A DNA stretch of 64,000 nucleotides from Bifidobacteriaceae bacterium (GCA_022651005.1 JALCQD010000001.1:496001-560000), one strand, 5' to 3'; shown: positions 44,328 to 53,883, counted from the stretch's first letter. Made by a program: numbers and translations. Notes: a model not told the origin generated them from the sequence alone.

Positions 44328-45956
44328 TCAGTTGTTTTCGAGGGGGATGGCCTTGATGGCGGCCCTCTCAATATCTAGTCCGGTGCTAAAGCGCGTGAAG
44401 AAGTCCTCGAATCCTGCGACATCCGTAGCATCCGGGGTTTCCGTGATGGCCTGAGCCCCGGCAAAAACACGCTCGTCGAGGTACTCGTCCAACGGGGTCT
44501 CGGTGTGCTGCAGGTAGTCGGCGAGCACTGCCATGCCCCACGCGCCGCCCTCCGCCGCCGTAGCCATCACCTTGATAGGTGTGTTGAAGGCTGCCGCGAG
44601 AATCTTCTGAGCCACCTTCGGCGTAGTGAAAATGCCGCCGTGGCCTACGAGCGAATCCACAGCGACGCCCTCGTCCTTGGTCATGATGTCCATGCCGATC
44701 TTGACGGGAGAGAATGCGCTAAACAGCTGCGCGCGCATGAAGTTGCCCAAGCTCATACGCGATTCCGGCCCACGCGCGAACACGGGACGACCTTCTTCAA
44801 GGCCCGCCAGGAACTCGCCCGAGTAGAAGCAATAGTTGAGCAAGCCGCCGGCGTTGGCGTCGGTATCAGGGGCGATGGCCGCGTTGAACAGCGTTCCGTA
44901 CAGCGTGCCCGCGTCAAGCTTGTGACCCGTGAGCTCCGAGAACTCTCCGAAGAGGCGCACCCATGCGTTGAGATCGGAGGTGAAGTTGTTGGCGTGAGAC
45001 ATGCCCGCCATGTCACCGGCGGGGGTCGTCACCAGGTCGACCTCGGGGTGCAGACGCTCCAACGGTTTCTCCAAAACGACCATAGCGAAAATGGAAGTTC
45101 CGGCCGACACGTTGCCCGTACGCACGCGCACGGAGTTGGTGGCCACCATGCCGGTTCCCGCGTCACCCTCCGGGGGTGCCAAGCGGATGCCCGCCTGCAA
45201 GGTGCCAGAAGGATCAAGCAGCTTGGCTCCCTCAGGTGTCAGAGTGCCCGCATCCTGGCCGGCGACGAGTGGCGTCGGCAAAATGTCGCGCACGTTCCAC
45301 GGCTGCGCGGCCACCTTGGGAAGGGCGTTGAATTTGTCGATGAAATCGGCGTTGTACTGCTTCGTGGCGGGATCGATGGGGAACATGCCCGATGCATCGC
45401 CCACGCCCAGCACCTTTTGGCCGGTGAGCTGCCAGTGCACGTAGCCGGCGAGCGTGGTGAAGAACGCCACGTTGGGCACATGCTCCTCGCCCTTGAGCAC
45501 CGCCTGATACAGGTGAGCGATGGAATAGCGCTCGGGGATGTTGTACTGGAAAAGATGGGAGAGCTCCTCCTGAGCCTGACGCGTCATGGAGTTGCGCCAG
45601 GTGCGGAAGGGAACAAGGAGAGTGTCGTTTTTGTCGAAGGCCAGATAGCCGTGCATCATTGCAGAGAAGCCGAGGGACCCCACGCGGGTGAGCTTCTCGC
45701 CGTATGCGGATTCCACATCGTGTGCCATCTTTGCGTAGGCATCCTGCAGACCGGACCACACTTCGTCGAGCGGATACGTCCACACGCCGTCGACCAGATG
45801 GTTTTCCCACTCGTGGTCGCCGGCCGCGATGGTCTGGTAATGCTCGTCAATCAGAACCGCCTTGATGCGCGTGGAACCAAATTCAATTCCCAGCGCCGTC
45901 TTGCCGCTTCGAATGCTCTGCGCAATGAAAGCGATGTCATCGTTGCTGACTGCCAT
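44328..45956 (-). CDS. araB: Ribulokinase
   Basis: A 542-residue FGGY-family kinase (residues ALGIEFGSTRIKAVLIDEHYQ) phosphorylating L-ribulose. It is of the shorter type found in Actinobacteria, with the GDASGMFPIDPATKQYN and NVSAGTSIFAMVVLEKPLERLHPEVDLVTTPAG segments and the C-terminal GHGGIFTTPKVAQKILAAAFN. The ATG at 45956 has AAAGGAGAC upstream. First gene of the ara cluster; a palindromic AraQ-like operator lies about 125 bases upstream. Confidence 0.95.
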   Translation of the reverse strand: MAVSNDDIAFIAQSIRSGKTALGIEFGSTRIKAVLIDEHYQTIAAGDHEWENHLVDGVWTYPLDEVWSGLQDAYAKMAHDVESAYGEKLTRVGSLGFSAMMHGYLAFDKNDTLLVPFRTWRNSMTRQAQEELSHLFQYNIPERYSIAHLYQAVLKGEEHVPNVAFFTTLAGYVHWQLTGQKVLGVGDASGMFPIDPATKQYNADFIDKFNALPKVAAQPWNVRDILPTPLVAGQDAGTLTPEGAKLLDPSGTLQAGIRLAPPEGDAGTGMVATNSVRVRTGNVSAGTSIFAMVVLEKPLERLHPEVDLVTTPAGDMAGMSHANNFTSDLNAWVRLFGEFSELTGHKLDAGTLYGTLFNAAIAPDTDANAGGLLNYCFYSGEFLAGLEEGRPVFARGPESRMSLGNFMRAQLFSAFSPVKIGMDIMTKDEGVAVDSLVGHGGIFTTPKVAQKILAAAFNTPIKVMATAAEGGAWGMAVLADYLQHTETPLDEYLDERVFAGAQAITETPDATDVAGFEDFFTRFSTGLDIERAAIKAIPLENN

Positions 45957-46079
45957 TCCGCGTCTCCTTTGACTGTTGTTGACTCGTTGACCTATTGACT
46001 ATCGATTGCTTATCTCAGGTGTCTATATCTGCAATTTTGAAAGGGTACGTCGCGCGTTCTCCACCATATTCTCCATCAT

Positions 46080-46095
46080 ATGTGAACGCTCACAT
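46080..46095. promoter_or_regulatory. AraQ-like operator upstream of araB
   Basis: A 16-base palindrome, ATGTGA-ACGC-TCACAT, with perfect 6-base arms, in the 251-base gap between araB and the LacI-family gene. It resembles the sites bound by LacI-family arabinose regulators (AraQ) in bifidobacteria. A weaker related half-site, TTGTGAACG, occurs at 47384-47392 upstream of the regulator gene. Confidence 0.65.
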
Positions 46096-46180
46096 CTTTG
46101 CTTAAGAATACACCATGCAGACGGGAAACTTCCACTTTTCTTGTTATCGGGAGCGGGAATTCATCTCCGCTCACCACCCT

Positions 46181-46202
46181 GCTCCGTGAAGTGTCGCGGA
46201 GC
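46181..46202 (-). terminator. Hairpin after the LacI-family gene
   Basis: GCTCCG at 46181-46186 pairs with CGGAGC at 46197-46202, extended by one G-U and one G-C pair. It lies just past the regulator stop on the minus strand, but no U-run follows. Confidence 0.4.
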
Positions 46203-46207
46203 CCCCC

Positions 46208-47299
46208 CTAAATGGCCCGTGGCCGAGCGCTGGACTCCCGCACTATCAGATGAGAGGTGAATGGAGGCTTATCCTGCTCCTTCGAATACTCGGAGTATTC
46301 CGAACCACCCATGTACCCCAGCAGCTCTTGCATGGCGGTGCGACCCAACTCGTCAAAATCCGGCCGCACGGTGGTGAGCGCAGGAGTGTAGTAATCAGAA
46401 CCGGGCATATCGTCAAATCCCACAACACTAATGTCTTCCGGCACCTTAATCCCCAACTCATCGAGCGCCTTGCACACGCCGAAAGCCTGTAGGTCGTTCG
46501 AGGTGACAATGGCCGTGGGCAGTTGATCCCGCGGAATTCCCGCGAACAATTCCCGAGCCTTCTCATAGCTTTCAGAGGCATCCCAGCTCTTCATGCACAC
46601 CGTCTGCGCATCCCATCGTTTCTCTGCGGAAAAACGGCGCCAGGCGCGTAAACGCATCGCAGCATCTCCCCACTCTTGCGGGCCAGAGAAGAATACGCAT
46701 CTCCTGTGTCCCAGATTCGCCAGATGGTCAATTACGCTGCGTGCCGCTGTCACCTGATCAATGCCAATGAGCTTGATACCGGGATGCGATGCGGCAGAAC
46801 CTTCCAGCTGCGTGGACGTCAGCACCACACGCGGTTGAGAAATGTTCGCACTCACCGCAGCCTCCACCATTGGCAAGGTCGGTGCGAGAAAAATGAAGGC
46901 CTCCACACCCTGATCAAGGAAGCTATCCGCCACCTCTTCGAACGATTCGCGCGTGTATTCGCGCTCATCGAGAATGGCCACGGAGAGATAGAAGCCGTGG
47001 TCACGCGCCACGGATTCGATGGCACCCATCGTTGAGATAGGACCGTAGTAATTCACGCCGCCGGCAATGAAGCCGATGGTCTTGGTGTGCCGAGTCACCA
47101 GTGCGCGAGCGGAATTCGACGGCCTGTAGTTGAGATCGCGAATCACTTCCTCGACACGTTCGCGCGTGGCTTGCGACACGTTGGGAGAATGGTTGATGAC
47201 GCGTGACACCGTCTGGTGAGACACCCCTGCACGCTCCGCCACCTCATTCATGGAAGCGCGATGGCTTACGTGGGGATTCTTGCCTTGTTCCTGATTCAC
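46208..47299 (-). CDS. LacI family regulator, probable AraQ orthologue
   Basis: A 363-residue repressor. The helix-turn-helix and hinge are ASMNEVAERAGVSHQTVSRVINHSPNVSQATRERVEEVIRDLNYRPSNSARALVT; the effector domain contains TKTIGFIAGGVNYYGP, HLANLGHRRCVFFSG and VVGFDDMPGSDYYTPALTTVRPDF. The GTG at 47299 has GGAGG five bases upstream, and is better placed than the GTG at 47314. It sits immediately upstream of araB, so it probably represses araBDA and may sense L-arabinose or a derivative (inference). Confidence 0.9.
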   Translation of the reverse strand: MNQEQGKNPHVSHRASMNEVAERAGVSHQTVSRVINHSPNVSQATRERVEEVIRDLNYRPSNSARALVTRHTKTIGFIAGGVNYYGPISTMGAIESVARDHGFYLSVAILDEREYTRESFEEVADSFLDQGVEAFIFLAPTLPMVEAAVSANISQPRVVLTSTQLEGSAASHPGIKLIGIDQVTAARSVIDHLANLGHRRCVFFSGPQEWGDAAMRLRAWRRFSAEKRWDAQTVCMKSWDASESYEKARELFAGIPRDQLPTAIVTSNDLQAFGVCKALDELGIKVPEDISVVGFDDMPGSDYYTPALTTVRPDFDELGRTAMQELLGYMGGSEYSEYSKEQDKPPFTSHLIVRESSARPRAI

Positions 47300-47423
47300 G
47301 TGCCCTCCACTCACTCAGTTACCGTCAGATCTCTTAGATATCTTCTCTATAACTCATCTCTGAATACCCTAAGAATAGCAACGTTGTGAACGTGAACGTA
47401 GCATGCCCAGTTGTGAGCCGGCC

Positions 47424-48155
47424 TCACACCAAATGCCAGCTCACTCGATGAAGGTCGCTCGGTCCCTGTTCCTCGATGGCCGATCTGTGTGCCACCGACC
47501 CGTATCCCTTGTTATGCGCCCATCCATATGCTTCGTATTCGGGACGCGCGGCGAGATCCTCCATAAGTCTGTCCCGCGTCACCTTTGCCAAAACCGACGC
47601 CGCCGCAACGCTCGCACACCTCTGATCTGCCTTGACCTTTGTCGTCATCCGCGGAACAACTCGTAATGATGGCGCATCAAAAGAAGACACGTCACGTGAA
47701 ATATAATCAAACGGCCCATCGAGAATGCCAGAGATCACGGGAGCATCGCTCGGCACGAAGAGTCCGCCCACGGAGTCCTCCTGAAGATTCACCTCAACCG
47801 CAGCCAATGCTCTCAGGGCAGCAACGCCCAAGGCGTGCGAAATTCCCCACTGATCAATTTCACGGTTGGTTGCGGAACCCACCGCCCACGCCGCAACCCA
47901 CTGCTGCAGCGGGTCAAAAAGCGCCTCCCGCCGACGTTCTGTCAGCATTTTTGAATCCGCAAGACCCTCAGGAACAGAGGAATCTGGCAACTGCTGTGAT
48001 AAGGCGGCAGCACCCACCATCACCGGACCGGCAAGCGCTCCCCTGCCCACTTCGTCAAAGCCCACCACAATATCCGCTCCCGCCTCAAACAAGGCGCGTT
48101 CCTGCGCGAGGGTGGGATGGGGCCGAGTGGAACGATGTGAATCAGTGGCACTCAC
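47424..48155 (-). CDS. rnhB: Ribonuclease HII
   Basis: A 243-residue nuclease that removes misincorporated ribonucleotides and RNA-DNA hybrids. The Asp-Glu pair is in VVGFDEVGRGALAGPVMVGA; the remaining active-site region is KVKADQRCASVAAASVLAKVTRDRLM, and the C-terminal YEAYGWAHNKGYGSVAHRSAI is typical. Start overlaps the lepB stop by four bases (ATGA), so it is translationally coupled to lepB. The window also encodes RNase HI at 14779. Confidence 0.96.
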   Translation of the reverse strand: MSATDSHRSTRPHPTLAQERALFEAGADIVVGFDEVGRGALAGPVMVGAAALSQQLPDSSVPEGLADSKMLTERRREALFDPLQQWVAAWAVGSATNREIDQWGISHALGVAALRALAAVEVNLQEDSVGGLFVPSDAPVISGILDGPFDYISRDVSSFDAPSLRVVPRMTTKVKADQRCASVAAASVLAKVTRDRLMEDLAARPEYEAYGWAHNKGYGSVAHRSAIEEQGPSDLHRVSWHLV

Positions 48156-49048
48156 TGCGCGTCAGGGACCTTCGCAAAAACGGAATCGGGCCGGCTCAAA
48201 TGTGTGAAGTGACTCAACGGCCAGTACACGAATTTTGCCACGCCCGCCACGTCGCTCACTGGCACGAGTCCCTCCGCGCCGTCGTTGGCATGGTACCGAG
48301 AATCGGCGGAATTGGAACGGTTGTCCCCCAAAACGAAAAGATGATCCTTCATCACGGTGATGTCGAAGGGAATGGTGCTGGGCTCAACGCCCGGGCGGAT
48401 ATAACTCGTCTCGTCAATGGCAACGCCGTTGATGGTGATCTGCCCGCCGGCGGTGCAGCACTTGACGTGGTCCCCCGGCAACCCGATGAGGCGCTTGACC
48501 AGATACTCCGAAGAGAACAGACTGCTACCCTCAGATTCGGATCCCAGCCAGTTTGCCGGGTCCTTGAACACGATGACGTCTCCGCGCTTGAGCTGGAAGA
48601 TTTTCGGAGAAAGCTTCGACGTGATGATGCGATCATTGATCTGCAGCGTGTTCATCATGGAACCGGAGGGAATCACATACAAATCGGCCACGAAAACGCG
48701 CGCAAGCACCACAATAAGCGCGGGAATAAGAATGAGCAGCAGCAGCTCTCGAACCGAGGAGCTGCGGGAACGTCTTTTCGGAATGGCTGAGCCTTCCATA
48801 ACAGGTCGCCTCTGATGTTGAGCACGCGGGCCCGCCTCATTCAATGACACGGGATGGAATTTGCTGGTGGCGACAGTGACCCGGCGCGGATCCATATCGG
48901 TGGAATGCGAGCCGGTTTTTTTGTGTGATGTACGCTGCGGGGACACGTGCGATGCACTCGACGCCGGTTGCGGAGGCGTCGGCGGTCGTAGGTCGTGCGA
49001 AGACGCAGATACCCGAGAAACCTGGTGGTTATCTCGGGTATCTGGCAT
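48152..49048 (-). CDS. lepB: Signal peptidase I
   Basis: A membrane peptidase that cleaves signal peptides of secreted proteins. After an N-terminal cytoplasmic region, one transmembrane helix (about residues 100-122) leads to the catalytic Ser in YVIPSGSMMNTL; the Lys is in YLVKRLIGLPGDHVK, and the C-terminal GDNRSNSADSRYH is the family box E. From the ATG at 49048 the protein is 298 residues, but this start has no ribosome-binding site and lies beside a hairpin. A second ATG at 48799 has GAGGCGACC upstream and gives 215 residues, an equally plausible start. Confidence 0.92.
   Translation of the reverse strand: MPDTRDNHQVSRVSASSHDLRPPTPPQPASSASHVSPQRTSHKKTGSHSTDMDPRRVTVATSKFHPVSLNEAGPRAQHQRRPVMEGSAIPKRRSRSSSVRELLLLILIPALIVVLARVFVADLYVIPSGSMMNTLQINDRIITSKLSPKIFQLKRGDVIVFKDPANWLGSESEGSSLFSSEYLVKRLIGLPGDHVKCCTAGGQITINGVAIDETSYIRPGVEPSTIPFDITVMKDHLFVLGDNRSNSADSRYHANDGAEGLVPVSDVAGVAKFVYWPLSHFTHLSRPDSVFAKVPDAQ
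49006..49044 (-). terminator. Hairpin between rplS and lepB, overlapping the first lepB codons
   Basis: A perfect 13-bp stem (49006-49018 with 49032-49044) with a 13-base loop, about 40 bases past the rplS stop. No U-run follows, so it may be an attenuator or mRNA stabiliser for rplS rather than a full terminator. Confidence 0.5.
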
Positions 49049-49083
49049 TATGCCCCGCTAAATTACTGGGATCCGCTGTGGCC

Positions 49084-49449
49084 TCAGGCCTTGGCGGAAT
49101 TGTCCCTGCGCTCGACGATACGAGCTGCCTTGCCGCGCAGATCGCGCAGGTAGTACAGCTTGGCGCGGCGGACGCGGCCACGGGAAATGAGTTCGATAGA
49201 ATCAACGGTCGGTGCGTGGACCGGGAAGCGGCGCTCAACGCCAGTTCCGAAGCTGATCTTACGCACGACGAACGTCTCGCGCAGACCTTCACCCTGGCGC
49301 GCGATGACGACACCCTGGAAGCTCTGGATACGAGAGCGAGTGCCCTCGACGATGTTGACGTTCACCTTGACGGTGTCACCGGAACGGAAGTCCGGAACAG
49401 ATTCTGCCGGCTTGAGGCTCTTGGCCTCGAAATCTTGAACTGCACCCAT
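49084..49449 (-). CDS. rplS: Large ribosomal subunit protein bL19
   Basis: A 121-residue 50S ribosomal protein located at the 30S-50S interface. It has the family pattern [34 protein letters not shown] and [40 protein letters not shown]. The ATG at 49449 follows GGAGGAAC; a further in-frame ATG at 49464 is less likely. It heads the rplS-lepB-rnhB cluster typical of Actinobacteria and is preceded by a long leader. Confidence 0.97.
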   Translation of the reverse strand: MGAVQDFEAKSLKPAESVPDFRSGDTVKVNVNIVEGTRSRIQSFQGVVIARQGEGLRETFVVRKISFGTGVERRFPVHAPTVDSIELISRGRVRRAKLYYLRDLRGKAARIVERRDNSAKA

Positions 49450-49639
49450 TGGTAGTTCCTCCAAAGCTGCCGCATATCAGCAAAAGTAAGGGGTCGCGCG
49501 CACTGCATTCTGCGTTTCCCAAATTCAATCCCTCCGAGTTTGCCCGGAGAGAGCGTGCCGATCCGGTCGATAACGGCCTAGACCAAGGGACGCGTTTCCA
49601 TGCGGCAAAACGGCCCCGGCACAACGTTTCAAAATTATA
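49450..49639 (-). promoter_or_regulatory. rplS promoter and long leader
   Basis: A perfect -10 hexamer, TATAAT preceded by TG (extended -10), lies at 49639-49634 on the minus strand. Transcription would begin near 49627, giving a leader of about 175 bases before the rplS start. The leader contains a small stem (CTCTCC with GGAGGG around 49520-49545). The region is otherwise gene-free; it may bind a ribosomal protein. Confidence 0.5.
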
Positions 49640-49680
49640 CACTGCACGACGCTTCTACGCTACGACTCCGTACATTCGCG

Positions 49681-50427
49681 TTAACAGTTCCACCGTTCAA
49701 TCACGTTGTCTCCCTTGTACTGCGACAGCACCGAATAATGGGCCGTATCGAGACGGAAGATGCGCGCCTTGTCCGGGTCAAGACCAAGCCAGTTGGCGCT
49801 GAGAATGCGCAGAACGTGGGCGTGTGCCACGAAGAGGACGTTCTGTCCCGACTCGACGATGGGCAACGCCTTTTCGATGACGGATGACGTGCGCTCGTAG
49901 ACGTCCTGCAGCGTTTCACCCTGCCCGTTGTGCACGTGGTAACTTTTTCCGTCGGGGAAAGTGGCAGTCCAGTCGGCGTCAAGGGAGGGCTCCAGGGCCT
50001 GCGTTCCGTCGTCCCATAATTTCCACGGGCGGCCATGCAGCTGCGCAACCTGCTCCCGTGTGCGGCCCTCAGCACGGCCGTAGTCCCACTCCGCAAGCTC
50101 GTCGACAACCTCATAGCGATGGTAGCCCGCGAGTTCTGCCGTTGTGCGGGCGCGGTACAGAGGACTCACGAAGACGTGGTTAGGTTCAAATCCCTCGGGG
50201 AAGGCACGACGCAAGCGCTCCCCCGCATCCCGCGCCTGCTGCTCGCCGATATTTGTGAGCGGGAGGTCAGTACGTCCCGTATGCTGCCCGGACACGCTCC
50301 ACGCAGTTTGCCCGTGCCGTAGAAGGACGATGAAACCGGGATGCGGCCCCGTCGCTCCGGGATCCGTTGCACCTTCAGAAGCGCCGCTATTCTTCGAGTC
50401 GACGTTGTGCTCGCTATTAGCCACCAT
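49681..50427 (-). CDS. Histidine phosphatase superfamily protein (2,3-bisphosphoglycerate-dependent phosphoglycerate mutase-like)
   Basis: A 248-residue enzyme. The catalytic His is in VLLRHGQTAWSVSG, the conserved Arg/Glu in SPLYRARTTAELAGYHRYEVVDELAEWDYGRAEGRTREQV, and the second His in VLFVAHAHVLRILSANWLGLDP. The residue pattern fits broad phosphatases (histidine phosphatase family) more than a true glycolytic mutase. The start at 50427 follows AAGGTTGAACC. It is 132 bases downstream of the FAD oxidoreductase on the same strand. Confidence 0.85.
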   Translation of the reverse strand: MVANSEHNVDSKNSGASEGATDPGATGPHPGFIVLLRHGQTAWSVSGQHTGRTDLPLTNIGEQQARDAGERLRRAFPEGFEPNHVFVSPLYRARTTAELAGYHRYEVVDELAEWDYGRAEGRTREQVAQLHGRPWKLWDDGTQALEPSLDADWTATFPDGKSYHVHNGQGETLQDVYERTSSVIEKALPIVESGQNVLFVAHAHVLRILSANWLGLDPDKARIFRLDTAHYSVLSQYKGDNVIERWNC

Positions 50428-50558
50428 GGTTCAACCTTACCGTGGCGGGTGCACGGAGCCGCCACCCCGTTTCGCACTGTGGAGTGAAGTGCATATGAAA
50501 TGGGGCGGCATCTGTCGAAACAGGTGCCGCCCCACGAAGTGCCCCTCAGTGACGAGGA

Positions 50559-52148
50559 CTACTTGGACTCGTGATATGACTTCTCCGTATTGACGTCCCA
50601 CACGTTCTTCTTGGACGTCTTGCCGCTCTTGATGTTTCCGACCGCTTCCATGGCGGTTGCCATGGAATGATCCTGGTTGTTGTAATGGTGTTGACCATTG
50701 CGGCCCACGCAGTACAGATTTCCGAAGGAATCGAGCCATTCGATGAGCTCGTCAATCTGACTGTAGGTGTCGAAGTAAGCCGGGTACGCCTTGGGTACAC
50801 GCTCGCGGTGTGAGTCGATGACGTCCGCGGCGCCGCGGATCACGTGCATGCGTGTGAGTTCCTTGATGGCGAACTTCGTGGCCTGCTCGTCGCTCAGATT
50901 CCAGAAATCGTCGCCTTCCTGAGCGAAGTACTCGAGGCCGACCCACACGGTGTCGTCCACGTCCTTGACGAGGTAGGGGCTCCAGTTGTTGAAGATCTGC
51001 AGGCGACCCACCTTGTATCCCGGGTCCTGAACGTAGATCCAGTTGTCGGGAACAATCGGCGGGTTACCGAGCGTTGGCATGTCCGTGGTGTTCTTGATGG
51101 CCAAGCGCTTTACCAGCAGGCCAACCGTCACGAAGTCACGGTACGGAAGACCAACTGCAATCTTGGTCATGTCGGCGGGTGCCGGGTCCTTGGAGGCGTT
51201 GAACGCCTCAAGCAGGTCCTTGAGCGGCATGGACGAGATGAAGTCCTCAGCTTCCAGAACGGTGGTGTCACCGTCGGAATTTTCATACGTCAGGGACGAC
51301 ACTTTGCCGTCGTTCTGGGAAATCTGCGTGACCTTGGCGTCGGTGAGCACCTTGCCGCCCATCTCACGTACGCGTTCCTCAACGGTCTCCCACAGCTGGC
51401 CCGGGCCGAGCTTGGGATACCAGAATTCCTCGATGAGAGAGGTTTCCACCTCGGCAGAGCTGCGCTTCTTCGGCAGCATCTTCTGCACGGCATTCTTCAG
51501 AACCGCCACAACGCTCAGGCCCTTGACGCGCTGCGCGCCCCAGTCGGCACTGATCTGCGAGGGATGACGTCCCCACAACTTCTCGGTGTAGCCCTCGAAG
51601 AACATGGAGTAGAGCTGGCGACCGAAACGATTGATATAGAAGTTCTCGAGATTCGTCTCGGGAAGCTTGTGCACCATGGACTTGAGATAGCTGAAGCCCG
51701 CCTTGAAAGTGAGCTTGACGCCCATGGCCTTGAAGGTGCCGAAATTCAACGAAATAGGATAATCCAGGAAATGTCGGTTCCAGAAGATGCGCGAAATGCG
51801 GTGGCGCTTAAGCATCACGGCGTCGGTCTTCTCAGGATCGGGTCCGCCTGGCTCCAGATCGTGATGGCGTCCCAGCTTCTTGTCGTCATACGACGGCGCA
51901 CCCTGCAGAGGAAGAATTTCCTTCCACCACTGCATCACGCGATCGTCCTTGGAGAAGAAGCGATGGCCTCCAATGTCCATGCGGTTGCCGTTGTACTTCA
52001 CAGTGCGCGAGATTCCGCCGAATTCCTTCGTCGCTTCCAGCACGGTGACATCAAACTTGTCGGCTCCGCCATCACGCAGCAACTCGTATGCCGCGGTCAA
52101 TCCAGCAGGACCTCCACCAATCACCACCACGCGATGCTTCGCCACCAT
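50559..52148 (-). CDS. NAD(P)/FAD-dependent oxidoreductase, amine-oxidase/UGM-like fold
   Basis: A 529-residue flavoprotein. The N-terminal FAD site is [18 protein letters not shown], followed by [30 protein letters not shown]. The central segment ([42 protein letters not shown]) resembles UDP-galactopyranose mutase and protoporphyrinogen-oxidase-like proteins, and the end [28 protein letters not shown] completes the FAD site. The exact substrate is unknown; cell-surface galactofuranose synthesis or a related sugar step is a guess. Start at 52148 follows GGAAGGAAAA. Confidence 0.85.
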   Translation of the reverse strand: MVAKHRVVVIGGGPAGLTAAYELLRDGGADKFDVTVLEATKEFGGISRTVKYNGNRMDIGGHRFFSKDDRVMQWWKEILPLQGAPSYDDKKLGRHHDLEPGGPDPEKTDAVMLKRHRISRIFWNRHFLDYPISLNFGTFKAMGVKLTFKAGFSYLKSMVHKLPETNLENFYINRFGRQLYSMFFEGYTEKLWGRHPSQISADWGAQRVKGLSVVAVLKNAVQKMLPKKRSSAEVETSLIEEFWYPKLGPGQLWETVEERVREMGGKVLTDAKVTQISQNDGKVSSLTYENSDGDTTVLEAEDFISSMPLKDLLEAFNASKDPAPADMTKIAVGLPYRDFVTVGLLVKRLAIKNTTDMPTLGNPPIVPDNWIYVQDPGYKVGRLQIFNNWSPYLVKDVDDTVWVGLEYFAQEGDDFWNLSDEQATKFAIKELTRMHVIRGAADVIDSHRERVPKAYPAYFDTYSQIDELIEWLDSFGNLYCVGRNGQHHYNNQDHSMATAMEAVGNIKSGKTSKKNVWDVNTEKSYHESK

Positions 52149-52291
52149 TGTTTTCCTTCCGAACGCCAAAACCGCACGCGAATAAACCAATCAAACCTTC
52201 AGGCGATTCTAGCGGGGACGGCACGCGCACGGTGGACGGCGGGATTTCCCACACTTATCTGACATAAAAAAGAGTGGGGTTGTGAGAAAAA

Positions 52292-52606
52292 CTACTCGAG
52301 ACGCTCAGGAATGTCGATATCGGTCTGCTGGACCTCTTCCACATTGACGTCCTTGAACGTCACGATGCGTACATTCTTCACGAAGCGGGAAGGACGGTAC
52401 ACATCCCACACCCACGCATCTGTGAGGCGCACGTCAAAATACACGTCTTGGCCCGACGAGCACGCCTTGAAATCGACCTTGTTCGCCAGATAGAAGCGCC
52501 GTTCGGTCTCCACCACATACTTGAAAAGCTTGATGACGTCGCGGTATTCACGATAGAGGGACAGCTCAGCATTGGTCTCGTAATTATCCAGATCTTCAGC
52601 ACTCAC
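52292..52606 (-). CDS. DUF2469 family protein
   Basis: A 104-residue actinobacterial protein with the family hallmarks NAELSLYREYRDVIKLFKYVVETERRFYLAN and VRLTDAWVWDVYRPSRFVKNVRIVTFKDVNVEE. The start is a GTG at 52606 with GAGGAAGA upstream; the frame extends to 52636 without support. In mycobacteria this family lies beside rnhB; here it is about 4 kb away on the same strand. Function unknown. Confidence 0.93.
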   Translation of the reverse strand: MSAEDLDNYETNAELSLYREYRDVIKLFKYVVETERRFYLANKVDFKACSSGQDVYFDVRLTDAWVWDVYRPSRFVKNVRIVTFKDVNVEEVQQTDIDIPERLE

Positions 52607-52693
52607 TGTTGTCTTCCTCGCAATCTTGCACTTCACACCGCCGTCTCCGGTACTTCCTGACTCTACCCTGAGAGGCGCCGCCCCCGCTCATGC

Positions 52694-53794
52694 TCAGCTT
52701 TCGGCGTCCGCTGCCTGGCTGCGATCGCGGTCACGGCCATGTCCCAAGCGACGCCACCATGCGCGCTTTGACGTCGACGACGTGGCGGCATCTCCATCGC
52801 GTTCTGGATAGGGCCATTGTTCGTTGACATCATCCTCGGCCTGTGTGCGATGACGGTGCCGTGCCGCCTTTGCGTTCTCTGCGGCATCAGAACCAGCCGT
52901 TGCTGCGGCGTCGACCGCTTCAGCAGAGCCATCGGCGCCGGCAAGTGCAGCCTTCCCGGAATCTTTGGTGGCGCGCTTAGGCCGCACTTCCATCGTTCCG
53001 TCGTGATGATCGCGCACGATTTCTATTGAGTGCTCATGGGCGCTCAGCGCCTCTTTGACCCCGGGGTTATCGGGATTCATGCGCATACCAAAAGTATCCA
53101 GCGCGCGCACGGGATCGTACTCATCGGCGAGAGTCCCCATGATCACCTGATCTTGGTATTTCGAGTTCTCCTCGTCCCACAGAGCGTGGCGCAGGGTGCC
53201 CTCCAGGGTGAACCCAAGCGACTGGTACACGGAGATGGCACGGGTGTTCTTCTCGGGAACGGTCACCCAGACGCGGTGCAAATTGAGACCCACGGGAGCG
53301 GCGGCAAATCCGTATGTCATGACGCGCGGCATGGCGTCGCGGGAGTATCCACGGCCCCGGAAGTCGCGGCCAAGCACCACCTGGATACGCGCCGAACGCG
53401 ACCAGGCGTCCACGCGCGTCAAGAAAATCATGCCGATGGGACTCAAATCATCCGGACTCGTGGAACCGGCAACCTTCTTGAGCATGGTCCACGAAATGGT
53501 GCGTGTGTGTCCGTGCGCATACAGCGTTGCCTCAACGTCCACGTCTCCGAGGCTCCACGCCACCGAATCTCGCACCCACGAGGTGACGACGGACCTCTCG
53601 GCCTCGCCTGCACGCCCAGTGATAGTGGAGGCGTCATAGAACGCGTCGATTTGATCGAGAATATCCAAATCCTCAAGCCGCGCCGGACGCAACTGCAGCA
53701 TTTCCCCCTTGATCATGGGGATGTGAATGGAAGTGGGCAGCTCCTTATCGGGAGCGTTGACCACATCGTCCACTGCCTGAGATTCGTTACTCAT
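52694..53794 (-). CDS. GNAT family N-acetyltransferase (RimJ/RimL-like) with long C-terminal tail
   Basis: A 366-residue protein. Residues about 30-230 form a GNAT domain of the RimJ/RimL ribosomal-protein acetyltransferase type (LRPARLEDLDILDQI, the acetyl-CoA loop VLGRDFRGRGYSRDAMPRVMTYGF, and VYQSLGFTLEGTLRHALW). The remaining 135 residues are low complexity, rich in Ala/Asp/Glu/Arg with a basic end (KRAWWRRLGHGRDRDRSQAAD). Start at 53794 after GGAGAAACGG. It lies just downstream of gatB, on the same strand. Confidence 0.87.
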   Translation of the reverse strand: MSNESQAVDDVVNAPDKELPTSIHIPMIKGEMLQLRPARLEDLDILDQIDAFYDASTITGRAGEAERSVVTSWVRDSVAWSLGDVDVEATLYAHGHTRTISWTMLKKVAGSTSPDDLSPIGMIFLTRVDAWSRSARIQVVLGRDFRGRGYSRDAMPRVMTYGFAAAPVGLNLHRVWVTVPEKNTRAISVYQSLGFTLEGTLRHALWDEENSKYQDQVIMGTLADEYDPVRALDTFGMRMNPDNPGVKEALSAHEHSIEIVRDHHDGTMEVRPKRATKDSGKAALAGADGSAEAVDAAATAGSDAAENAKAARHRHRTQAEDDVNEQWPYPERDGDAATSSTSKRAWWRRLGHGRDRDRSQAADAES

Positions 53795-53883
53795 CCGTTT
53801 CTCCATCCGTATGCTTCAGCCTGCCAAGTGTAGCGGAACGGGGCGCCCGCGCGAGTTGCACGCCGCGAGCGCCCAACGGAAAA

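Noticed and set aside
44505-45998. 497-codon plus-strand open frame
   Set aside because: Antisense to araB; no recognisable protein features.
46003-46260. Plus-strand open frame between araB and the LacI gene
   Set aside because: Contains the AraQ-like operator and has no ribosome-binding site or family match; it is regulatory DNA.
50844-52262. 472-codon plus-strand open frame
   Set aside because: Antisense to the FAD oxidoreductase, which has clear motifs on the other strand.
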